Positions 1 to 6,668 of a stretch of 25,340 nt of DNA are shown here, one piece after another. The notes under the pieces are model-generated. The model did no database searches. It was given only the letters and a program-made list of their open reading frames with translations, and was not told the DNA's origin. This stretch comes from Clostridia bacterium (lineage in GTDB: Bacteria; Bacillota; Clostridia; Oscillospirales; SIG627). The position numbers and the translations under genes are program-made. The DNA lies in the NCBI GenBank assembly GCA_017453605.1, contig JAFTEP010000233.1:1-25340 (forward strand). Reading direction: 5' to 3'. How positions within the stretch are numbered: the stretch's first letter is position 1; each line of letters starts with the position of its first letter.

Positions 1-1
1 G

Positions 2-958
2 CAGGCGGGAGCGATCCCGGTCTTCTGCGACGTCACCGAGGATCACACGATCGACCCGGCGTGCATCGAAAAGCTGATAACAAAGAGGACGAAGGGCATA
101 GTGGTCGTGCATCTTTACGGCACGGTCGCCGATATGGGACCGATCCTTGAGATAGCCAAAAAACACGGACTCAAAGTCATAGAGGACTGCGCTCAGTGCT
201 TCGGCGGGGAATACAAGGGGACAAAGTGCGGGATGATCGGAGACGTCGGCTGCTTCTCATTTTGTCAGTCGAAGCATTTCACCACCGGCGGAGAGGGCGG
301 AATGGTCGTCACCAACGACGAGGAGCTCGGCTGGGAATGCAGGAGTTTTCGCGATCACGGCTACGACGTGAAAAAGAGAATGAATATGCTCGCGCTCGAA
401 GAAAAGCTTCCCTATATCCACAACAGAGTGGGCTTCAACTACCGCATGACGGAGATCCAGTCGGTCATCGGTATCAACGAGCTCAAAAGATTCGACACCT
501 GGAACCTCCCGCGCCGCCTCGAGTATGCCGCGATGTACGACGCGGCTTTCGCGGGACTGCCGGGAATAAAGAAGCTTCCTCTCAACACGCCCGAGAGAAA
601 GAACTGCTACTGGTGGTATCCGATCCTGATAGACCTTGACAAGCTCGACTGTCAGGCGGACACCGTCATAAAGGATCTTCTCGCGATGAAGATCCCCTGC
701 TACGGCATACAGTGGCCGGAAGCGTATTTAGAGAAGGCGTACGTCGAGCACAGGGGCTTCGGAAGCGCGAACTTCCCGTTCGAGTCAAAAGAATACACGG
801 ACGAGGTCCAGGTAGACTACGCGAAGGTCAACTGCCCGGTCGCTCACAGGCTCCGCTTCGAGACCGTCAGTCTCTTTTTGCATCCGTCGTGGGAAAAGAT
901 CCACATCCAGCGCTGCATCGACGCTCTCAAGAGCGTGCTCGCAAAGCATCTGAAATAA
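2..958 (+). CDS. DegT/DnrJ/EryC1/StrS-family PLP-dependent aminotransferase, 5' end cut by the window
   Basis: The open frame runs from the window edge (frame starting at base 2) to TAA at 956-958, about 318 residues. The first visible ATG at base 101 is internal, because homologous sequence continues upstream. DegT-family sugar aminotransferases transfer an amino group to keto sugars on nucleotide sugars or in antibiotic and cell-surface pathways. Seen here are VIEDCAQC, the usual Asp/Gln cofactor-contact motif, and CFSFCQSKHFTTGGEGG, where the Lys before HFTTG is the expected Schiff-base lysine, followed by the family-typical NYRMTEIQSVIGINEL segment. The length fits a family of about 370-430 residues missing its N-terminus. 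No neighbour in the window identifies the substrate. A strong hairpin terminator follows directly. Family assignment is firm; the sugar is unknown. Confidence 0.93.
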   Translation, partial: QAGAIPVFCDVTEDHTIDPACIEKLITKRTKGIVVVHLYGTVADMGPILEIAKKHGLKVIEDCAQCFGGEYKGTKCGMIGDVGCFSFCQSKHFTTGGEGGMVVTNDEELGWECRSFRDHGYDVKKRMNMLALEEKLPYIHNRVGFNYRMTEIQSVIGINELKRFDTWNLPRRLEYAAMYDAAFAGLPGIKKLPLNTPERKNCYWWYPILIDLDKLDCQADTVIKDLLAMKIPCYGIQWPEAYLEKAYVEHRGFGSANFPFESKEYTDEVQVDYAKVNCPVAHRLRFETVSLFLHPSWEKIHIQRCIDALKSVLAKHLK

Positions 959-989
959 AGCCTGAAGACAATCTTGATATATGTCTTTT

Positions 990-1035
990 CTCCCCGCCGC
1001 GCTTCATACGGGCCGCGGCGGGGAGGCATTTTCTT
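990..1035 (+). terminator. Rho-independent terminator after the DegT gene
   Basis: A perfect 12-bp inverted repeat (CTCCCCGCCGCG at 990-1001, complement at 1014-1025) has a 12-base loop and is followed by a T-rich stretch at 1029-1035. It lies 31 bases past the DegT stop and just before the converging gene fragment at 1041, so it may stop transcription from both sides. Confidence 0.85.
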
Positions 1036-1040
1036 TCAGC

Positions 1041-1262
1041 TCATTTTTGTTTGCCCTTCTCGTATTCTCTTAAGATCTTCCTGCTCTTCGTACCGTAGAG
1101 CATTCCCTCTGGGAGCTTTATGCCGGTCTTTTTGTAGATCTCCTGTTTGAACGCCGCGATCTCTTTTCCGAAGCTGCCGAGCCTGAAGCGCTCCGAGAGC
1201 GGAACGGCGCTGTCTGAGGCGGGAGCGGCGTTTGCCATTGCCGATCTTGCCGCGGGCGGGAC
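1041..1262 (-). pseudogene. Orphan C-terminal fragment of a peptidoglycan-binding protein (copy of the tail of the gene at 7181-9484)
   Basis: The frame could be read as a 65-residue protein from an ATG at 1236-1238, but that ATG has no ribosome binding site. Its product matches the last ~70 residues of the 767-residue protein encoded at 7181-9484: from VPLSERFRLGSFGKE through GIKLPEGMLYGTKSRK, 43 of 50 aligned residues are identical by eye. The similarity continues upstream of the ATG (VPPAAR here, VTPAAR in the full gene) and fades near 1262, 28 bases from the 3' end of the neighbouring lipoprotein gene. This is what a truncated gene remnant looks like rather than a small gene. The domain resembles a degenerate peptidoglycan-binding module. 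A functional microprotein is possible but less likely. Confidence 0.72.
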
Positions 1263-1290
1263 GGGGAGGAGTATAATAAAACGTCGCCTA

Positions 1291-2709
1291 TTATTTCAAT
1301 TTTTGAAAGACTGAATTGAAGTTTCCTGCTTCCACGGTAAACAGATAGCTTGTAAGACCGTCATCTTCGATCAGGAAAGTCAGCTTTTCACCTTTTTTCA
1401 GTAATTCCAGCAGTATATCTTCTGTTTCGTCGTCAATATTCAATCTGTCTCCCTTGCCAAACATTACTGCCGAGCCATAATACTTCTGCCCGCTTGAGCT
1501 TTTCACTGAAACAGAGTAATATTCATTTGAGATCGAGCTGTTTTTTACTTCGTATTTACTATACTCATAAAGTGAAATATACATATCATAGTGGTCTAAT
1601 TTATAATATGGTTTATCAATAAAAAAGTGAACAAACAGCGAACTCTTTGTGGTCGCGGAATTTGAAAATGTTCCGTCTACAAACGTAATTATATATGCTT
1701 CGTCAGTAAAGTCGTCAAATTCATCGACGTAATACTTCAACAACCACTGTGTTTGTTCCTCTTCTCCGCATCTCGAGCATTTTCCGTTCACAAAGTTATG
1801 CCCGAGAGCGCTTCCTTCCGTCGCGCCGCAGACCTTGCAGGTTTTCGGGGTCGTGCAGGTCGCCGCGTTCCACGAATGCGAGGTTTTGACGATGGTTTCG
1901 GTCTTCATTCTCACGCCGCAGCGCTTGCAGTCCTTGTGGCGCTGACCTTCCGCGGAGCAGGTCGCCTCTTTGTCGATCACCCAGCTGCCCTCGGAGTGTC
2001 CCTTTGCGGAGGTCGCTTCAGTTTTCAGCGTTTCGCCGCAGACGGCGCAGACAAGGTGACGGCTGCCCTTATCGGTGCAGGTCGCCTCAACGTCGGTCTT
2101 CCAGTCTCCGTCCGTGTGTCCCTTTGCGGGGATCTCGACGGTCTCGAGAGTCTCGCCGCAGACGGCGCAGACGACGTGTCCGTTTCCTGTTGTGATACAG
2201 GTCGCCTCTTTATCAGCGACAGTCTCTCCCTTTGTGTGGCCATTCGCAGGGATCTCCTCGGTCTTCAGCGTTTCTCCGCAGACGGCGCATACGACGTGTT
2301 TTGAGCCGGCTTCGGTACAGGTCGCCTCTTTGTCAGTGATCCATTCGCCGTCGGTGTGTTCAGTTACGGGGATCTCTTCTGTCTTGAACGATTCTCCGCA
2401 GACGGCGCATACGACGTGTTTTGAGCCGGCTTCGGTGCACGTCGCCTCTTTGTCGACGATCCATTCACCTTCTGTGTGTTCAAGCTTCTGTATAGCTTCT
2501 GTTTCCTTTTCGCCGCATTCGCATGAACGCTCTTGTGAACCTTCCTCGGAGCACGTCGCCTCTTTTATAACGACCCATTCTCCGAAGCTGTGAACGTGAG
2601 CCGAGGCGTCATCAGGAATGTTTTTCCCCGCGCTCGCCGACTGTCCGCCGCAGGCGAAAAGACAAAGCGACATCAGGACAATCAGAAGCAGGACAAAAAT
2701 CTTTTTCAT
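1291..2709 (-). CDS. Lipoprotein with tandem CxxC repeat modules and an uncharacterised C-terminal domain
   Basis: This 472-residue protein starts with a classic lipoprotein signal (MKKIF, hydrophobic core, lipobox LFAC with Cys20), so it should be anchored outside the cytoplasmic membrane. Residues ~40-275 hold six modules of about 40 residues with the pattern GEW-x-x-D/K-EATC-x-x-x-G-x-x-x-x-x-C-x-x-CG, ending in a conserved His. Two shorter degenerate CxxC units follow (to ~residue 320). Regular Cys and His suggest metal binding or disulfides, but I know of no proven function for such modules. Residues ~325-472 form a separate domain (WLLKYYVDEFDDFTDEAY, then FSNSATTKSSLFVHF) that I associate with uncharacterised Firmicutes lipoproteins; its DNA is clearly more AT-rich than the repeat part. 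The start follows a good GAGGAAG site. The gene diverges from an XRE regulator and probably is controlled by it. Confidence 0.88.
   Translation of the reverse strand: MKKIFVLLLIVLMSLCLFACGGQSASAGKNIPDDASAHVHSFGEWVVIKEATCSEEGSQERSCECGEKETEAIQKLEHTEGEWIVDKEATCTEAGSKHVVCAVCGESFKTEEIPVTEHTDGEWITDKEATCTEAGSKHVVCAVCGETLKTEEIPANGHTKGETVADKEATCITTGNGHVVCAVCGETLETVEIPAKGHTDGDWKTDVEATCTDKGSRHLVCAVCGETLKTEATSAKGHSEGSWVIDKEATCSAEGQRHKDCKRCGVRMKTETIVKTSHSWNAATCTTPKTCKVCGATEGSALGHNFVNGKCSRCGEEEQTQWLLKYYVDEFDDFTDEAYIITFVDGTFSNSATTKSSLFVHFFIDKPYYKLDHYDMYISLYEYSKYEVKNSSISNEYYSVSVKSSSGQKYYGSAVMFGKGDRLNIDDETEDILLELLKKGEKLTFLIEDDGLTSYLFTVEAGNFNSVFQKLK
1855..2610 (-). repeat. 120-bp tandem coding repeats within the lipoprotein gene
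   Basis: The motif GTCGCCTC (plus strand) recurs at 1961, 2081, 2201, 2321 and 2441, exactly 120 bp apart, and at 2555 (114 bp). Each period encodes one 40-residue EATC...CxxCG module. Modules between 2281 and 2470 are nearly identical at DNA level, which implies recent duplication or gene conversion and a potential for copy-number change. Confidence 0.9.
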
Positions 2710-2743
2710 TTTTCTTCCTCACTTATCAAAACTGTTTTGAATT

Positions 2744-2812
2744 AACACAAAATTGTGTTATTATTCCATATAATAACACAATTACCGAACATTGTCAACA
2801 CTTAGATGTGTT
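2744..2812. promoter_or_regulatory. Candidate operator array between the lipoprotein and XRE regulator genes
   Basis: Two copies of the palindrome AACAC-N6-GTGTT lie at 2744-2759 and 2797-2812, 53 bp apart (about five helical turns). Between them is a perfect 14-bp inverted repeat (AATTGTGTTATTAT at 2751-2764, complement at 2770-2783, 5-base spacer). The array overlaps the lipoprotein promoter and sits just upstream of the XRE regulator gene. The symmetry suits a dimeric HTH repressor; that the neighbouring XRE protein binds here is inference. Confidence 0.7.
2770..2798 (-). promoter_or_regulatory. Sigma-A-type promoter of the lipoprotein gene
   Basis: On the minus strand TTGACA (2798-2793) and TATTAT (2775-2770) are separated by 17 bases, with the lipoprotein ATG about 60 bases downstream. 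The -10 box is inside the 14-bp inverted repeat and the -35 box touches the AACAC-N6-GTGTT palindrome, so repressor binding would block it. For the opposite gene a weaker TTGTCA (2792-2797) with TATTGT (2814-2819) is present. Confidence 0.75.
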
Positions 2813-2871
2813 TTATTGTAGAATACTGTTGATAATAATGCCGGGCGAGTTATGCCCGGAAAGGGGAAGCC

Positions 2872-3210
2872 ATGCAGAATTATCAACGTATCCGCGATCT
2901 CAGAGAGGACGCCGATCTCACACAGAAGCAGGTCGCCGACAGGCTGTATATGCACCTCACTCAGTACAGGCGATACGAGCGCGGCGAGAGCGAGACGCCT
3001 TTGAATATCGCGATAAGCATTGCGAAGCTGTACGGCGTTTCTCTCGACTATCTCGCCGGTCTTACGGACGAAAAAAGAAGAGCCGCAGTTTCGTCTCTCG
3101 ATGAGACCGAAACGCGGCTCGTTTCCTGTTTCCGCAAGCTCGACGCCATTGGAAAGGGCAGGCTTCTTGAACGAATGGATTTTCTGATAACTCAGCAGGT
3201 GCAGTATTGA
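2872..3210 (+). CDS. XRE-family helix-turn-helix transcriptional regulator
   Basis: This 112-residue protein has an N-terminal HTH_3 domain (residues ~4-60): RIRDLREDADLTQKQVADRL then YRRYERGE, and the P22 C2-repressor-like ending LYGVSLDYLAGLTD. The C-terminal ~45 residues (LDETETRLVSCFRKLDAIGK and onward) are helical, as in small one-domain regulators with a dimerisation tail. ATG 2872 follows GGGGAAG. A small 6-bp hairpin (CCGGGC/GCCCGG, 2841-2859) is in the leader. It is transcribed divergently from the lipoprotein gene across the palindromic control region, so autoregulation and control of the lipoprotein are likely. No effector-binding or protease domain is visible. A strong terminator follows at 3292. 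Confidence 0.92.
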   Translation: MQNYQRIRDLREDADLTQKQVADRLYMHLTQYRRYERGESETPLNIAISIAKLYGVSLDYLAGLTDEKRRAAVSSLDETETRLVSCFRKLDAIGKGRLLERMDFLITQQVQY

Positions 3211-3291
3211 ACCGATATTTTTCCCGAACGGATCGCCGCCGCCGCGCGCGACGCGCCGGAGATCGTGAAGGCGAGATAAGAAATAACGTTT

Positions 3292-3340
3292 TTCCGGCTG
3301 ATCCACAGCGCGACTATGGATCAGCCGGAACGTTTTTTTT
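3292..3340 (+). terminator. Rho-independent terminator of the XRE regulator gene
   Basis: A perfect 14-bp stem (TTCCGGCTGATCCA at 3292-3305, complement at 3317-3330) has an 11-base loop and is followed by CG and eight T residues. Confidence 0.93.
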
Positions 3341-3344
3341 ACGA

Positions 3345-3379
3345 GCAAAAAACCGTCCCGCCCTGCGCGGGCGGGACGG
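3345..3379 (-). terminator. Minus-strand terminator in the 3211-3711 gap
   Basis: An 11-bp perfect stem (CCGTCCCGCCC at 3353-3363, complement at 3369-3379) is flanked on its left by a run of A at 3347-3352, which reads as a U tract only on the minus strand. It faces the terminator at 3292-3340. No intact minus-strand gene lies to its right, so it may be the relic of one or serve as a transcription barrier. Confidence 0.7.
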
Positions 3380-3522
3380 GGGATCAATCAAAGGATCGGA
3401 TCATTTATCAAACTGCGACAGATCGCTTCCCGAGATCAGCGTAAAACTCTCAGAAAACGATCAAAAAAAGGCGTTGCGGGAACAAAAAGCCTCCGGTTTA
3501 ACGAAAAACTGCGAAAACGAAA

Positions 3523-3580
3523 GCTAATTATGTCTAACCGCATCAGAACTCCTTAAAACGGTGCTAAATACGTCTAACAG
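3523..3580 (+). promoter_or_regulatory. Direct-repeat boxes upstream of the membrane-protein operon promoter
   Basis: Two 18-base boxes, GCTAATTATGTCTAACCG (3523-3540) and GCTAAATACGTCTAACAG (3563-3580), match at 15 of 18 positions and start exactly 40 bp apart. The second ends four bases before the -35 box at 3584. Direct repeats in helical phase just upstream of a -35 are typical activator sites (for example response regulators). No candidate activator gene is adjacent. Confidence 0.6.
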
Positions 3581-3583
3581 ATA

Positions 3584-3612
3584 TTGAAGTTCGGAAGAAC
3601 TTATAGTATAAT
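3584..3612 (+). promoter_or_regulatory. Promoter of the six-gene membrane-protein cluster
   Basis: TTGAAG (3584-3589), 17 bases, and a perfect TATAAT (3607-3612), about 90 bases before the first start codon. The -35 is imperfect, fitting an activated promoter with the direct-repeat boxes just upstream. Apart from these sites and the two terminators, the 500-base gap 3211-3711 shows no supported gene. Confidence 0.8.
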
Positions 3613-3711
3613 CTCTAAAACGAAAAATGTGAGATAAGTCCATTATTTCAAAGTTCTCAAAAGTCGTTTTGGAGACAGATGAAAAAACCGGACGGGAAAG
3701 GACTTGATATA

Positions 3712-4200
3712 ATGAAAAAAAGTATCATAATTGCCGCAATCGTCGTGCTGCTGTTTGCCGCGGGCGTACTGTCCGTCACCGTGGTCTTCAAAGACTTCTT
3801 TTTCACGACAAAATACTACGACGATCCCATGATCGCCTATAACTCCAACGCGGCGCACAGCCCCGTCGGCGGCGACCAAAGCGCTCAGAGAGCGGTCGGG
3901 GTTTACAAGATAAGCGAGGACAAGGCTCTTTTTATCGGCGAAATGACTTCTGAGAGGATCGTCGTCGCGGAAATGGTCATGAAAAACTCAAAATACGCCT
4001 TCGAGGGCACGACTTACGTTCTCGAGCGGGGAGCGGCGTTCAACGAAAACGCTTTCGATCAGACCAACACCGACTCCGGATTTGTAAAGTGGATGGTCGT
4101 CTTCGACAGACAGGACGCGGATGAATTGAGCGGGACAAAAGACGTCAAAGAGTATTCGCTTTCCGGCGGTTCTTTGCTTTATCTTGTGATCTTTGATTGA
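3712..4200 (+). CDS. Membrane-anchored protein of unknown function (cluster gene 1)
   Basis: I do not recognise this family. From ATG 3712 the product is 162 residues: MKKS, one hydrophobic helix (residues ~4-26), then a soluble, probably extracytoplasmic domain of ~135 residues beginning FKDFFFTTKYYDDP, mixed alpha/beta in character. The ATG at 3712 has AAAGGA nine bases upstream. An earlier in-frame ATG at 3679 (173 residues) has GGAG only four bases away and would add a charged leader, so I prefer 3712. No cysteine is available for a lipobox, so it is a signal anchor or an unusual signal peptide. It is the first of six same-strand genes downstream of the promoter at 3584. Confidence 0.75.
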   Translation: MKKSIIIAAIVVLLFAAGVLSVTVVFKDFFFTTKYYDDPMIAYNSNAAHSPVGGDQSAQRAVGVYKISEDKALFIGEMTSERIVVAEMVMKNSKYAFEGTTYVLERGAAFNENAFDQTNTDSGFVKWMVVFDRQDADELSGTKDVKEYSLSGGSLLYLVIFD

Positions 4201-4306
4201 AAACCCTGCCGATACAAAAAAGTTTTTTGAAAAGCTTTCTTCGGTGCATTTCGGCGGCGCGACAGGAAAAACGCGGGTAAAAACCTCAAAAAAGGAAGCA
4301 GAAAAA

Positions 4307-4906
4307 ATGTCAAATTTTGAGTTGGGATGGATCTTTTTGGCGGCGTCCGCGGTCTCGGCGGTGCTGCTGGCGGTGTTTTTGCGGAGGATCTGCGTCCTTT
4401 TCAAGCGCGGATACTCTCTCAGCGCCGTCATGCTCATCTGCGCGGCTGTCGTTCTGGCTGCGGTCATGTGCGTTTTAGTTCCTTATTCGTGGCCGTACGA
4501 TATCACGGTAAAACCCGAGAAGGTCGCCGAGATAAGATCTCCGGAAAAACTGTCGACCGATACCGACGGCTGGTACTGCGTTTACAGCATAGACGGCTTG
4601 TTCGGCACCTCCCGGGACTCTTACCGCGCTCTGCCTCAGATCAGGACGGAATCGGGATTCCCCGAAATGGATCTTGACAGATATACATATCTTTTCTCGT
4701 TCGGGAAAGAGATCTCCGCGCTGAAATACAACGTGTGGGATTCTCTCGACAAGGCGCCGTTCGATCTCGGTATGTCGGGGAAATGGGCGCGCGCCGATTT
4801 TTCCGGCGAAGTCTCGGAATACACCGTCTACGTCTACCGCTTCCCGAGAGCCGCCGTCGACAACGCCGCCGGCACGAAGTACGAAGAGGTCACGGTGAAA
4901 AAATGA
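4307..4906 (+). CDS. Two-helix membrane protein of unknown function (cluster gene 2)
   Basis: The chosen ATG at 4307 has AAGGAAG 9 bases upstream and gives 199 residues. A longer frame from TTG 4193 overlaps the previous gene and has no ribosome site. Helices lie at residues ~6-25 and ~39-60, with a short basic cytoplasmic loop (LRRICVLFKRGYS) between them. Residues ~61-199 form a soluble domain (WPYDITVKPEKVAEIRSPEK, then GWYCVYSIDGLFG) likely outside the cell. The family is unknown to me. Its TGA overlaps the ATG of the next gene (ATGA at 4903-4906), so the two are translationally coupled and probably work together. Confidence 0.78.
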   Translation: MSNFELGWIFLAASAVSAVLLAVFLRRICVLFKRGYSLSAVMLICAAVVLAAVMCVLVPYSWPYDITVKPEKVAEIRSPEKLSTDTDGWYCVYSIDGLFGTSRDSYRALPQIRTESGFPEMDLDRYTYLFSFGKEISALKYNVWDSLDKAPFDLGMSGKWARADFSGEVSEYTVYVYRFPRAAVDNAAGTKYEEVTVKK

Positions 4907-5499
4907 AACTGAACGTCATCCTGCCGGGATCGGCGGCGCTTTATATCGACGGGAAAGAACAAAACGGCTCCGTTGAACTCGACGCCGGGACGCACCGTTA
5001 TAGAGCCGCCGAAAAAAGTGAGCTTCTTTGTGCAAAATGGTGGACTCAGCTTTTAAACCCTGTAAAGTTTTTCGGCTTCTGCTTTTTCAGGGACGATTTT
5101 TATTATCTCAGGACCTTTAACAGCCAGGCGGCGGCTTTGGAGTTTGACGCGAGAGCTTTGGAAGATACGGGCAGACTGGAACTTGAACTGAACGTCGCTC
5201 ACGGTCAGGGAGGGTACACAGAGACTTTTCATTCGCTGACTGTGAAAAAAAGCTCCGGGCTTTATATCTCGTCTCTTGCGGCGTCCTTGCCGGATCCGCG
5301 CGTCAGACGCAGATGGATCGCGCTCCGTCTTATACCGCCGACAATTATTTGTCTTGCGTTTTTCGCGATAGGGTTGATCCAAAAAAAGAGCCTTGTGATC
5401 CCGTTTATTTATCTTGCGGCGCTTGTCATACATACCGTCGTGATTTTCAAAAATAAACCGATCCTTCCCGACGTCGGCGGCGAAGGTCGGAAGAAATGA
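4903..5499 (+). CDS. C-terminally anchored membrane protein with a beta-rich N-terminal domain (cluster gene 3)
   Basis: The start is the ATG in the ATGA overlap with gene 2, giving 198 residues. The N-terminus (LNVILPGSAALYIDGKEQNG, then VELDAGTHRYR) looks like a short PEGA-type beta-sandwich: a ligand-free surface domain usually found in envelope proteins, though here it has no signal peptide and faces the cytoplasm by prediction. Residues ~40-135 are mixed (KWWTQLLNPVKFFGFCFFRD is a hydrophobic, perhaps amphipathic, stretch). Two helices near residues 142-160 and 165-182 end in a charged tail. I cannot assign a function; the PEGA-like reading is tentative. Confidence 0.75.
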   Translation: MKLNVILPGSAALYIDGKEQNGSVELDAGTHRYRAAEKSELLCAKWWTQLLNPVKFFGFCFFRDDFYYLRTFNSQAAALEFDARALEDTGRLELELNVAHGQGGYTETFHSLTVKKSSGLYISSLAASLPDPRVRRRWIALRLIPPTIICLAFFAIGLIQKKSLVIPFIYLAALVIHTVVIFKNKPILPDVGGEGRKK

Positions 5500-5514
5500 A
5501 AAAGGAGCGAAAAA

Positions 5515-6069
5515 ATGTATTCGGAGCTTTTGATTTTTGATATCCTGTTTTTCCTGATGCCGATTTTCGCGCTCGCTGCTCTTTTTCTGGCGGCTAAATC
5601 AAAAAAGAGACCGGCGCTCGTTTTGGCGGTCGCGTTTTTCGTATTTGAACTTGTCAAGATCGCGCTGTGGATCGCGGGTATCGAGATCAGCCCGGCTTTT
5701 ACGATCGTTCTCCAGACCGCCCCCGAGCTGGCGTTCGTTCTCGGGGTTCTTGTGACGCTGCGCTCTGACCCGCGCGCCGTCCTTATTTCCGCTGCGGCGC
5801 TTCTCCCCGTCTGCGCGGCGGAGGTGACGTTGATCCTCCTGTCGCTTATCACTGCGACGCGCACGGTCGAGGTCGACGGCAAAAAATACACCGGCATGTA
5901 TTCGAAATTCAGCGGCATCGGTCCGACGGTCATAGAATATCACAAGAACCATTCGCCTCTTTTGGTTGAGCGCGCCGTTTCCTTCACCGACGATTACGGC
6001 GTAATCTTCACCGATATTACGGACGAAGTTCTCGACGAAAGCGAATTTTCAAGGACCTTCAAGGACTGA
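5515..6069 (+). CDS. Four-helix membrane protein of unknown function (cluster gene 4)
   Basis: ATG 5515 follows AAAAAGGAGCG, 15 bases after the previous stop. The 184-residue product has about four transmembrane helices (residues ~6-26, 33-55, 62-82, 88-113) and a C-terminal soluble domain of ~70 residues starting VEVDGKKYTGMYSKFSG. This tail resembles the TVIIYDGSGKEIKLD region of cluster gene 5 in being a short beta-rich domain behind membrane helices, but there is no clear sequence match. Function unknown. Confidence 0.78.
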   Translation: MYSELLIFDILFFLMPIFALAALFLAAKSKKRPALVLAVAFFVFELVKIALWIAGIEISPAFTIVLQTAPELAFVLGVLVTLRSDPRAVLISAAALLPVCAAEVTLILLSLITATRTVEVDGKKYTGMYSKFSGIGPTVIEYHKNHSPLLVERAVSFTDDYGVIFTDITDEVLDESEFSRTFKD

Positions 6070-6118
6070 AAAAGCCCGATCGGCAGGCGAAAGAACAAGA
6101 ACGAAACGGAGAACGGAT

Positions 6119-6631
6119 ATGACCGGATTCATTCTGACCTGTTCAATAGAAGTGATTTTTGCAAGATGGGTCTTTCTTCTGTCTTTATGCGTTGTCGGTA
6201 TGATCGCCTGGTTATGCGTTTTTTACAGATCAGTATACAAGTCCTGGAAAGAGGACGCTCCGAGCAAAGAAAAACTTCAAAAATTCAACGCAAAACAGCT
6301 TAAAAGATACTATAAAGATCTTAAAAAAATGTGGATCTTTTTTGCGGCGGCTACGTCAGTCATTTTGATCCTGACCGCGATTACGGGCGTAAAATCTTCA
6401 GACTTGTATCTTGATATGCAAAACAGAGACTATATAACCTACGTCGGCGAATACAAACGTATACGCGGAAAGTATAATTCAGGCACCGTCATCATTTACG
6501 ACGGATCCGGGAAAGAGATAAAGCTCGACGCGACAGATCGAACAGAAGAGGGCCTGTATAACGGCACAGTCGTTTACGGCAAAAGAAGCCACGCCGTCGC
6601 CCAGCTGTCCGGCGAGAGGACGGGGGACTGA
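6119..6631 (+). CDS. Two-helix membrane protein of unknown function (cluster gene 5)
   Basis: ATG 6119 has GGAG nine bases upstream. The 170-residue product has helices at ~13-36 and ~72-90 joined by a strongly basic, helical loop (KSWKEDAPSKEKLQKFNAKQ followed by LKRYYKDLKK) that should lie in the cytoplasm. A beta-rich C-terminal domain follows (~105-165, ITYVGEYKRIRGKYNSGTV). Codon use here is slightly more AT-rich than in genes 1-3. Function unknown; position in the same run of genes suggests a shared role. Confidence 0.77.
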   Translation: MTGFILTCSIEVIFARWVFLLSLCVVGMIAWLCVFYRSVYKSWKEDAPSKEKLQKFNAKQLKRYYKDLKKMWIFFAAATSVILILTAITGVKSSDLYLDMQNRDYITYVGEYKRIRGKYNSGTVIIYDGSGKEIKLDATDRTEEGLYNGTVVYGKRSHAVAQLSGERTGD

Positions 6632-6668
6632 CGCGGGCGGTTTTTAAGCTTGAAAAAGGAAGCGGAAT

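Noticed and set aside
2075..2593. 172-residue plus-strand ORF opposite to the lipoprotein repeats
   Set aside because: Repetitive antisense reading of the CxxC modules.
2782..3387. 201-residue ORF antisense to the XRE regulator
   Set aside because: It covers the promoter and both terminators and has no ribosome site or family resemblance.
4193..4306. TTG start at 4193 for cluster gene 2
   Set aside because: It overlaps the previous gene, has no ribosome site, and the ATG at 4307 has a good AAGGAAG.
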